Positions 7,372 to 12,904 of a DNA stretch of 12,904 nucleotides are shown here, piece by piece (the stretch's first letter is position 1; every line of letters starts with the position of its first letter). Under the pieces are notes generated by a model, which was given only the letters and a program-made list of their open reading frames with translations, had not been told where the DNA came from and made no database searches. This DNA is from Holosporales bacterium (GTDB lineage Bacteria > Pseudomonadota > Alphaproteobacteria > Caedimonadales > UBA9215). The translations under genes were made by a program, and so were the position numbers. The DNA is taken from assembly GCA_003503995.1 (NCBI GenBank), contig DOCA01000140.1, positions 1 through 12,904 of the forward strand, in the 5' to 3' direction.

Positions 7372-8829
7372 TTAAACAAGAAACAGGGTGGCGAGTCCTA
7401 AAAATAGGGCATACCCTAGAACATCGGTTGTTGTTGTGAGAATAGGGCCAGCGCTAATGGCGGGGGCAAGGCCAAAGCGACTAATGAGAATAGGCAAAAG
7501 AGTCCCTGCAAAAGACGCCCATAACATATTACACATTAATGAGACCGTTAAGATGATGCCAAGGCCGATGTTGTCGACCCAAAGTCCTGCAATGCCGCCT
7601 AGAATCAGGGCGCAGAATCCCCCAGTCATGAGACTCACACCCAATTCTTTGCGAACGGCACGCCATGTATCTTCTTCCAAAAGACTGCGGGTAGCAAGGG
7701 CACGTACGACAATGGTCACGACTTGCATGCCTGAATTTCCCCCCATAGCCGCATTGATGGTCATCAAAAAGGAAAGAGCTGTGATTTGTTGGATAGAAGC
7801 TTCGAACTGGGAAATCACATAGGAAGCAATGAGGGTATTGACCAAAGTAATCAGAAGCCATCTTGTACGCCAGTAAGCAGTGGTTGAGGCAGGCGCATAA
7901 AAGTCTGACTCACCGCGCACTTTATGCATGTGGAGCATGTCTTCTTCAGCTTCTTCTTCGACAACATCCACCACGTCATCCACGGTGACCATACCAATAA
8001 TACGGCCGCTGCTGCTGGTAATGGGGGCTGACACAAGGGCATAGTGCTTAAAGGCTTGAGCGACTTCTTCTTGATCCGACGTATCAGGAAAAGCATGGGT
8101 ATCAGTTACCATAATATCGGAGACAAGGACGGCAGGTTCATGCCGTAAGAGCTGATTTAAAGGGACCTTTCCAAGGAGGTGGTGGCGAGGATCAACTACG
8201 AAAATATCATAGAAAAAAGACGGTAACTCGTCCTGGCTTTCTTTGATATAAGTGACGACTTCTTCAAGGGGCCAGTGAGCGGGAACGCATACAATTTCTC
8301 TCTGCATTAAGCGCCCAGCACTTTTTTCGGGATAGCGCAAAACGCGCTCAAGGGTTGAGCGTTCTCCCGCTGGAATCTGTTTGAGAATCGCATGGATCAG
8401 TTCTTCATCCAGCATCTCAAGAAGGCTAATGGCATCGTCGCTGTCTAAGTGTAAGACAGCTTGGGCAATTTGCTTAATGCTCAGGAGGTTGATGAGCTCA
8501 AGTTGGAGGGCAGGATCGACATCGACAAGGGTTTCAGGGTCTAAGTCATCTTTAATGAGTTGGAAAAAAGGTTCACGGTAACGGACATTCAAGTGGTTGA
8601 TCAGGTCAGCAATGTCCGCTGCGTGTAAGGGCGCAAGGAGTTCTAAGACAACCCTCGCTTCATGGCGATCCAAAGCCTCTTCGATGGCATCTCGAAGTTC
8701 AGCAGAAACACCAAAACGCACGCCATCGGCAGACTCATGGAGAGTGATTAACTCTTCAGTCTCTCCGTGGTCAGACTGATTACGGTCGGGGCCTGTGTGT
8801 TTCGAGTCATGTCCTGTTTTGTCACCCAT
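7372..8829 (-). CDS. mgtE: Magnesium transporter MgtE
   Basis: MgtE is a Mg2+-gated Mg2+ channel of the inner membrane. The 485-aa protein has the full architecture: an acidic/polar lead, the superhelical N domain (about 35-160; LLAPLHAADIADLINHL and LDSDDAISLLEMLDEE), paired CBS domains (about 165-295; DIMVTDTHAFPD, GRIIGMVTVDDVVDVVEEEAEED) and five membrane helices in the last ~175 residues. Channel motifs are intact: MGGNSGMQVVTIVVRALA and PAISAGPILTTTTDVLGY, with D469 at the position of the Mg2+-selecting aspartate (D432 in Thermus MgtE). The ATG at 8827-8829 has AAGG about 7 bases upstream. It starts 22 bases after maeB on the same strand, so it is probably read from the maeB promoter. 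No Mg2+ riboswitch is possible in so short a gap. Its 3' end faces the AT-rich orphan gene. Confidence 0.95.
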   Translation of the reverse strand: MGDKTGHDSKHTGPDRNQSDHGETEELITLHESADGVRFGVSAELRDAIEEALDRHEARVVLELLAPLHAADIADLINHLNVRYREPFFQLIKDDLDPETLVDVDPALQLELINLLSIKQIAQAVLHLDSDDAISLLEMLDEELIHAILKQIPAGERSTLERVLRYPEKSAGRLMQREIVCVPAHWPLEEVVTYIKESQDELPSFFYDIFVVDPRHHLLGKVPLNQLLRHEPAVLVSDIMVTDTHAFPDTSDQEEVAQAFKHYALVSAPITSSSGRIIGMVTVDDVVDVVEEEAEEDMLHMHKVRGESDFYAPASTTAYWRTRWLLITLVNTLIASYVISQFEASIQQITALSFLMTINAAMGGNSGMQVVTIVVRALATRSLLEEDTWRAVRKELGVSLMTGGFCALILGGIAGLWVDNIGLGIILTVSLMCNMLWASFAGTLLPILISRFGLAPAISAGPILTTTTDVLGYALFLGLATLFLV

Positions 8830-8851
8830 TAATTAGCCTTTTCTAGAGAAC

Positions 8852-11167
8852 CTATCCGCAGACTTTTGTGGTAAAGGGAAGCATGCTTCCACCTTTATGT
8901 TCTTCGTGGCGTTGTGCGTCGACAGATGCCACTGCACTCATATTAATGACAGTACGCACGGTTGCAGCTGTTGTTAAGATATGAGCCGACGCATCAAGTC
9001 CCAATAAGATTGGTCCAATGGGTTGAGCGTCTGCTAAGGTTTTAAGCAAGTTAATGGTAATGTTTGCAGTGTCAATATTGGGCATTACAAGCATATTGGC
9101 TTGTCCTTTAAGGTGCGAATTGGGAAAGTTATCTTTGCGGATGGTTTCCATTAAAGCGGCATCTCCGTGCATTTCACCATCAACCTCAAGGTCTGGGGCG
9201 CATTTGTGGATGATCTCAACGGCTTCACGCATTTTGCGGGTTGTCGGCGTATCGTTTGTTCCAAAGTTGGAGTGAGATAATAAAGCGATTTTGGGTTCCA
9301 AAGCAAATTGGCGCATTTGCTCTGCTGCGAGAAGGGTGATCTCTGCAAGCTCCATGGCATTGGGGTCTTTGTTGACGTAACCATCAGCAAAGAAGAAGAC
9401 GCCTTTTCTTAGGGACATAATGCTAACAGAAGCAGGAGAAGTTATGCCTTTTTTTAAGCCAATGACATCTCGAATGACTTCCAAGTGATGGCGGTAACGT
9501 CCAATGGCTCCACAGAGCATGCAATCGGCATCCCCTAAGGTGACCATCAAAGCGGCAATGACGGATGTATTGGTTCTAACAACGGTCTTTGCAAAATCAG
9601 GAGAGACGCCACTTCGTGACATTTTGTCGTGGTAGGTTTGCCAATAGGTTGTAAAACGAGGATCGTCTTCGGGATCAACAAGCTCGACTTCTTTACCAAG
9701 GCGCATACGAAGACCAAGTTGTTCAATACGGGATTCCACTACACGGCGGCGACCAATGAGAATCGGGGTGCCAAGCCGCTCATCAAGCACAATTTGTGCA
9801 GCTCGCAAGATGCGTTTGTCTTCACCATCTGCATAGGCAATGCGTTTTTGGTGAGCTTTTGCAGCTGTGAAAATAGGTTGCATGGCCATGCTGGAGCGAT
9901 AAATATATTGGCTAAGATGTTGTTCGTACTCTTCGATATTTCCAACGGGGCGGGTAGCAACACCAGAGTCTTGAGCGGCTTTGACAACAGCAGGCGCAAT
10001 ATGAATCATCAAGCGAGGATCAAGGAGTTTTGGAATCAGATAGTCAGGGCCAAATTTAAGGTCTTCTGATTCATAGGCATTGGCGACGATATCTGTTGCT
10101 TCTGCTTCTGCTAGATCTGCAATGGCTTTAACGCAAGCAACTTTCATTTCATCATTAATGCATGTTGCACCACAATCCAGAGCCCCACGAAAGATAAAAG
10201 GAAAACACAAAACATTGTTTACTTGATTAGGAAAGTCAGAGCGTCCCGTCGCGACGATGGCATCAGGTCGTGCTTTTTTAGCAAGTAAGGGATCTATTTC
10301 AGGGTAGGGGTTAGCGAGCGCAAAGATCAACGGATTTTTTGCAAATTTCATGATCATATCTTCGCTCAAGACGTTTCCTGCAGAAAGCCCTAAAAAGAAG
10401 TCAGCGCCCTCAACAACATCTTCTAGTTTGCGAGCAGATGTGTCCTGAGCGTAACAAGCTTTGTATTTATCAACGTTGTCACGACCTTTATAAATGACGC
10501 CTTTAGCATCGCAAACCGTTACGTTTTCACGTTTTAACCCCATGGTAATGAGCAAGTCAAGGCAGGCAAGAGAGGCTGCTCCGCCACCAGAGGCAACAAC
10601 TTTAATAGTCTCGATTTTCTTTTTTACAATTTTAAGACCATTTGTAACAGCGGCAGCAACGATAATAGCTGTGCCATGTTGGTCGTCATGGAAGACTGGG
10701 ATGTTCATGCGCTCTTTGAGCTGGCGTTCTACCTCAAAACACTCGGGGGCTTTAATGTCTTCAAGATTGATGGCACCAAAAGTTGGTTCGAGACTAGCGA
10801 TGATATCAACCAGTTTGTCAGGATCGCTCTCATCAATTTCAATGTCAAAAACGTCAATACCAGAGAACTTTTTAAAGAGAACGGCCTTTCCCTCCATAAC
10901 AGGCTTTGAGGCAAGGGGGCCAATATTCCCAAGGCCAAGCACAGCTGTTCCATTGGAGATCACCGCAACCATATTGCCTCGACCCGTGTATTCTGCGGCC
11001 TTGAGAGGGTCTTTCGCAATTTCTTCACAAGGGGCGGCTACACCAGGAGAATAGGCAAGGGCTAAGTCTCGTTGGTTTGCCATGGGTTTCGTTGGTTGAA
11101 TAGCAAGCTTACCCCGCCTTGGAGAACGGTGATACTCAAGAGCGCTGTCGTAAAGGTTCTTATCCAT
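8852..11167 (-). CDS. maeB: NADP-dependent malic enzyme with phosphotransacetylase-like domain
   Basis: MaeB oxidatively decarboxylates malate to pyruvate, making NADPH, in the cytoplasm. The 771 residues match the usual MaeB length (~760). The malic domain (about 15-145) has catalytic Y39 in LALAYSPGVAAPC, GKAVLFKKFSGIDVFDIEID and the metal/substrate motif FHDDQHGTAI. The Rossmann domain (about 165-400) has VASGGGAASLACLDLL. The C-terminal part (about 430-760) is a phosphotransacetylase-like domain (LCGAIGRYRHH, FFADGYVNKDPNAMELAEI, LSHSNFGTNDT); in studied MaeB proteins this domain is regulatory, sensing acetyl-CoA, and lacks PTA activity. NADP preference is inferred from this family. The ATG at 11165-11167 has AGG about 8 bases upstream. 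maeB heads a unit with mgtE and is divergent from the exported-protein gene. No frameshift is seen. Confidence 0.95.
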   Translation of the reverse strand: MDKNLYDSALEYHRSPRRGKLAIQPTKPMANQRDLALAYSPGVAAPCEEIAKDPLKAAEYTGRGNMVAVISNGTAVLGLGNIGPLASKPVMEGKAVLFKKFSGIDVFDIEIDESDPDKLVDIIASLEPTFGAINLEDIKAPECFEVERQLKERMNIPVFHDDQHGTAIIVAAAVTNGLKIVKKKIETIKVVASGGGAASLACLDLLITMGLKRENVTVCDAKGVIYKGRDNVDKYKACYAQDTSARKLEDVVEGADFFLGLSAGNVLSEDMIMKFAKNPLIFALANPYPEIDPLLAKKARPDAIVATGRSDFPNQVNNVLCFPFIFRGALDCGATCINDEMKVACVKAIADLAEAEATDIVANAYESEDLKFGPDYLIPKLLDPRLMIHIAPAVVKAAQDSGVATRPVGNIEEYEQHLSQYIYRSSMAMQPIFTAAKAHQKRIAYADGEDKRILRAAQIVLDERLGTPILIGRRRVVESRIEQLGLRMRLGKEVELVDPEDDPRFTTYWQTYHDKMSRSGVSPDFAKTVVRTNTSVIAALMVTLGDADCMLCGAIGRYRHHLEVIRDVIGLKKGITSPASVSIMSLRKGVFFFADGYVNKDPNAMELAEITLLAAEQMRQFALEPKIALLSHSNFGTNDTPTTRKMREAVEIIHKCAPDLEVDGEMHGDAALMETIRKDNFPNSHLKGQANMLVMPNIDTANITINLLKTLADAQPIGPILLGLDASAHILTTAATVRTVINMSAVASVDAQRHEEHKGGSMLPFTTKVCG

Positions 11168-11206
11168 AAAAATTGCCTGTCATTTTGTAAATTGTAAGGA
11201 AAGTCT

Positions 11207-11212
11207 ATTATA
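11207..11212 (-). promoter_or_regulatory. Candidate -10 box of maeB-mgtE
   Basis: A consensus TATAAT lies on the minus strand about 40 bases before the maeB ATG. No convincing -35 hexamer occurs 16-18 bases further up, so it may need an activator or may be chance in an AT-rich gap. Confidence 0.38.
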
Positions 11213-11246
11213 CTTTATCATATAATGACTCTTACTTGAAGAGGGC

Positions 11247-11275
11247 TTGACCCAAGACCAGATAAAAATTCTTAA
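11247..11275 (+). promoter_or_regulatory. Weak candidate promoter for the 169-aa exported protein
   Basis: TTGACC (11247-11252) is followed after 17 bases by TCTTAA (11270-11275). The -35 is good and the -10 poor. Start of transcription would be about 60 bases before the ATG at 11342. Confidence 0.3.
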
Positions 11276-11341
11276 GCTTTTCTTAATGATTTTGTTCTAT
11301 CCTGAGAGGGCATTGAAGTTATAAAAACAAGGAAAATTACC

Positions 11342-11851
11342 ATGAAAAAAGCATCACTATTTTTTTTCGTTGCAGCGGGAATCTTATTGGTGGGTCAGAG
11401 TACAGATGCCAGTGCAACTGCAATTCGTACAAAACCTGCAAAATCCTTAGAAGATTCAATTAGGCTGAGTGTCGTTTTTGAAGAGAAGGAGTTCCTGTCA
11501 GAAAATATTACAATTAATATGCCAAGCGGGACCAAGTATATTCTAGCATTAAAGGATATCAAGCTTAATCAGAGGCACTCTCTTAATCAAAGAATGCCCG
11601 TTAGGGAATTAGAAGCAGAAAGGGGCGGTGCCCCCCAAATCTCTTATACTATTAATAGGACTGATCCTTATGAAGGTAGTAGGCTAGTTGATATAACCGA
11701 GCAATGTGACCTTGGGCCTCGTGGTATACAATTAAAAGACACCAATGATAAGCCATTAAAGGGGATTCGCTTGACCTTTGCATTGGACAAGACAGGGGGA
11801 AGTTTTGATCGGCCGGTGATGGTCTGTAAAGCAACCTATACCACCCAATAA
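11342..11851 (+). CDS. Exported protein of unknown function (169 aa)
   Basis: I do not recognise the family. The N-terminus is a clear Sec signal peptide: MKK, a hydrophobic core (ASLFFFVAAGILLVGQ) and a probable cleavage after ASA near residue 25. The mature part (~144 aa) is soluble-looking and rich in beta-type alternation (IRLSVVFEEKEFLSENITINM, SGTKYILALKDIKL, IRLTFALDK). Two cysteines, C122 and C162, both in the mature part, could form a disulfide in the periplasm. AAGGA lies 8 bases before the ATG. The gene is monocistronic: divergent from maeB and closed by a strong terminator at 11874-11902. There is no lipobox or C-terminal membrane anchor. It is probably a periplasmic or secreted protein; no function can be assigned. 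Confidence 0.8.
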   Translation: MKKASLFFFVAAGILLVGQSTDASATAIRTKPAKSLEDSIRLSVVFEEKEFLSENITINMPSGTKYILALKDIKLNQRHSLNQRMPVRELEAERGGAPQISYTINRTDPYEGSRLVDITEQCDLGPRGIQLKDTNDKPLKGIRLTFALDKTGGSFDRPVMVCKATYTTQ

Positions 11852-11873
11852 CTTTGTCCTATTATTATTTCCT

Positions 11874-11902
11874 AAAAGTGCTCCAAGCGGAGCACTTTTT
11901 TT
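11874..11902 (+). terminator. Rho-independent terminator
   Basis: AAAAGTGCTCC (11874-11884) pairs perfectly with GGAGCACTTTT (11889-11899) around the loop AAGC, and the T-run continues to 11902. It closes the exported-protein gene ending at 11851. Confidence 0.93.
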
Positions 11903-12012
11903 ATGGGAAAGTACTTTGTTTTTCGATGCAAAAAGAAGGCTTTTCTTGCTAAAAAAAATGCGCTATTAATACTCTGAATATGTATTTTTTAGTTTTTTCT
12001 TTTGGATAAAAA

Positions 12013-12055
12013 GAGGAGGCACGTGAAAAATTCATATTAAATGGAGGGCAACGTG
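12013..12055 (+). repeat. Two direct repeats, 30 bp apart, upstream of promoter
   Basis: GGAGGCACGTG (12015-12025) and GGAGGGCAACGTG (12043-12055) share their purine block and CGTG end, and their ends are exactly 30 bp apart, about three helical turns. They lie directly upstream of the extended -10 at 12058. They may be tandem regulator sites. Each also resembles a Shine-Dalgarno followed by GTG opening a five-codon ORF, which is probably chance. Confidence 0.4.
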
Positions 12056-12057
12056 TA

Positions 12058-12066
12058 TGGTATAAT
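12058..12066 (+). promoter_or_regulatory. Extended -10 promoter of the acidic exported protein
   Basis: TGGTATAAT is a perfect TGnTATAAT extended -10. No recognisable -35 stands 17 bases upstream, as expected for extended -10 promoters or activator-dependent ones. Transcription would start near 12073, giving a ~60-base leader made mostly of short repeats. Confidence 0.58.
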
Positions 12067-12120
12067 ATAAACCTTACAAAAAAACCCTTAAAAATAAACC
12101 TTTACAAGTAAACTTTTACA
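12067..12120 (+). repeat. Four ~14-bp imperfect tandem repeats in leader
   Basis: AAAC cores begin at 12069, 12082, 12096 and 12110 (spacing 13, 14, 14). The units read AAACCTTACAA, AAACCCTTAAAA, AAACCTTTACAA and AAACTTTTACAG. They fill the space between the -10 box and the ribosome-binding site (AGGGAG, 12119-12125 region). They could be protein-binding sites, a repeated leader-RNA element, or slippage products. Confidence 0.6.
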
Positions 12121-12132
12121 GGGAGTTCAATA

Positions 12133-12495
12133 ATGAGTATCAACTTAAAATATTTTTTAATACCTTATCTCGCTTTTTCTTTAACTACCGCTTACGCTAG
12201 TTTTTCTGAGTCGTCTGATGATGAAGGCGAGCCTATCGGCTCTCCGTTTCAGGCAGAGAAAGACCCTATGGGAGGTTCTGAGGGAAAAGAGGAAAGTGCT
12301 TCAACTCCTTCTGGGCCTAAGGTACTTTGTGGTCACAAGCCCTGCCAAGAAAAACTAGATGCAAGGTTAAGAGGGGAAGCTTCTGGCTTAGAGGGTGTGT
12401 CTCGTGTGAATATCATTGATTCTTCTTTGGTGCCCAGTCTCGCAGTTGATACTGAGTCTGACAGTGAAGACTCTGTTGAGATTGAGGAAAGCTAA
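12133..12495 (+). CDS. Small acidic exported protein, unknown function
   Basis: A 120-aa protein I cannot assign to a family. The signal peptide is clear (MSINLKYFLIPYLAFSLTTA, probable cleavage after AYA near residue 22). The mature ~98 aa is very acidic and rich in Ser, Glu, Asp, Gly and Pro, beginning FSESSDDEGEP and ending ESDSEDSVEIEES, so it is likely disordered. The only cysteines, C66 and C71, sit in VLCGHKPCQEKL, a small CxxxxC patch inside the single less acidic stretch. An AGGGAG about 8 bases before the ATG supports the start. The promoter and leader are unusually repeat-rich. Signal peptide plus acidic disordered body would fit a secreted or periplasmic metal-binding or host-interacting protein, but that is inference only. 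Confidence 0.7.
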   Translation: MSINLKYFLIPYLAFSLTTAYASFSESSDDEGEPIGSPFQAEKDPMGGSEGKEESASTPSGPKVLCGHKPCQEKLDARLRGEASGLEGVSRVNIIDSSLVPSLAVDTESDSEDSVEIEES

Positions 12496-12589
12496 GTAGG
12501 TTAATAATTATTTTTTTATTAGACTATAGGTAATGGGAGATATCTTTAGGATATCGCAACAGAGTTAATGCTTTTAAGTGAACATTTTG

Positions 12590-12618
12590 TTGACATAGGG
12601 CGGAATCCCTCTTATAAG
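12590..12618 (+). promoter_or_regulatory. Sigma-70 promoter of rpmH-rnpA
   Basis: A consensus TTGACA (12590-12595) and TATAAG (12613-12618) are separated by exactly 17 bases, the best promoter match in the window. The start site would be near 12625, about 30 bases before the rpmH ATG. The -10 is embedded in a 14-bp perfect palindrome (12608-12621). Confidence 0.83.
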
Positions 12619-12654
12619 AGGTATATTGTTTAATATTATTGGAGTCGTTCTGTT

Positions 12655-12789
12655 ATGAAAAGAACTTTTCAACCTAGTGTTCTTGTTCGCAAACGCCGTC
12701 ACGGTTTTCGCTCACGTATGGAAACACCTTCTGGTCGCAATGTGATCAATCGTCGCCGTGCAAAAGGCCGCTCACGTCTATCAGCCTAA
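12655..12789 (+). CDS. rpmH: 50S ribosomal protein L34
   Basis: A 44-aa basic protein of the large ribosomal subunit: begins MKRTFQPSVLVRKRRHGFRS, continues with RMETPSGRNVINRRRAKGRS and ends RLSA. This is the canonical L34 sequence and length, with the KRTFQPS start, HGFR and GR.V...RRAKGR motifs all present. The ATG at 12655 has GGAG about 10 bases upstream. It lies directly behind a strong promoter and 23 bases before rnpA, the near-universal rpmH-rnpA order. No terminator separates the two. Confidence 0.98.
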   Translation: MKRTFQPSVLVRKRRHGFRSRMETPSGRNVINRRRAKGRSRLSA

Positions 12790-12812
12790 GGCTCTTAGCT
12801 TTAGGTGCTCCC

Positions 12813-12904
12813 GTGATTCAGCTTTTTGGTTTAAAAAAGAATTCTCATTTCAAGATTGCCATGAATAAAGGGCAAAAATGGGTCACGAAATCTTTTATTC
12901 TTAT
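12813..12904 (+). CDS. rnpA: Ribonuclease P protein component (3' end cut off by window)
   Basis: The protein subunit of RNase P helps the catalytic RNA remove 5' leaders from pre-tRNAs. Thirty full codons are visible: MIQLFGLKKNSHFKIAMNKG then QKWVTKSFIL. The LKK.S.F...M.KGQKW....FIL pattern is the N-terminal signature of RnpA. The start is a GTG at 12813-12815, preceded by AGGTG with 5 bases between; no better in-frame ATG lies upstream. Position right after rpmH supports the call. The conserved RNR helix and the rest lie outside the window. Confidence 0.9.
   Translation, partial: MIQLFGLKKNSHFKIAMNKGQKWVTKSFIL

Noticed and set aside
7388..7822. 144-aa open frame on + inside mgtE
   Set aside because: Antisense to the MgtE membrane domain; composition follows from the real gene on the other strand.
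9629..10069. 146-aa open frame on + inside maeB
   Set aside because: Antisense to conserved maeB sequence, with no recognisable motif or start signal.
10494..11054. 186-aa open frame on + inside maeB
   Set aside because: Fully antisense to maeB, low-complexity Ser/Thr/Ala composition, no ribosome-binding site; a shadow of maeB codon use.
12539..12555. GATATC-TTTAG-GATATC hairpin after the acidic protein gene
   Set aside because: Six-base arms that are themselves palindromic and lack a T-run; likely chance.
12496..12654. Possible origin of replication near rpmH-rnpA
   Set aside because: In some bacteria this locus adjoins dnaA/oriC, but I see no DnaA-box cluster here and no dnaA.

Overview
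The window looks like chromosome from an alphaproteobacterium. The evidence is an efp-suhB pair at the left end, a two-domain MaeB malic enzyme, MgtE, a 67K-type SppA, and rpmH-rnpA at the right end. GC content is moderate by eye. Two small exported proteins of unknown family and a core-gene-dominated layout would suit a host-associated lineage such as Holosporales, but that placement is inference from overall look, not from a marker phylogeny.

Layout, left to right. (1) The 3' part of efp, then suhB, both on +. (2) A 237-base gap holding a ~179-bp sequence with near-perfect 20-bp terminal inverted repeats flanked by TA, probably a MITE-like repeat. (3) On -, a permease-ATPase pair of the TrpXYZ-like ABC importer family, with no substrate-binding protein beside it. 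(4) On +, sppA, convergent with a small two-gene - operon: a rhodanese/DUF2892 membrane protein followed by a 107-aa three-helix membrane protein. (5) On +, an AT-rich gene of unknown function (TTG start with a perfect AGGAGG) that looks inserted between native - strand genes. (6) On -, maeB then mgtE, 22 bases apart. (7) On +, two small exported proteins of unknown function. The first ends in a strong terminator. The second is acidic and is preceded by an extended -10 promoter and arrays of short direct repeats. (8) On +, a consensus promoter, rpmH, and the first part of rnpA, which runs off the window.

Most genes are housekeeping: translation elongation (EF-P), ribosome assembly (L34), tRNA processing (RNase P protein), membrane proteolysis (SppA), malate-to-pyruvate flux (MaeB) and Mg2+ uptake (MgtE). 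MaeB needs a divalent metal and sits in an apparent transcription unit with a Mg2+ channel. The parts that are not routine are the inverted-repeat element, the AT-rich orphan gene with its upstream 10-bp dyad, the unaccompanied ABC pair, and the repeat-rich promoter of the acidic exported protein. I see no CRISPR array, tRNA, rRNA, complete insertion sequence or prophage module, and no convincing new multi-gene system.
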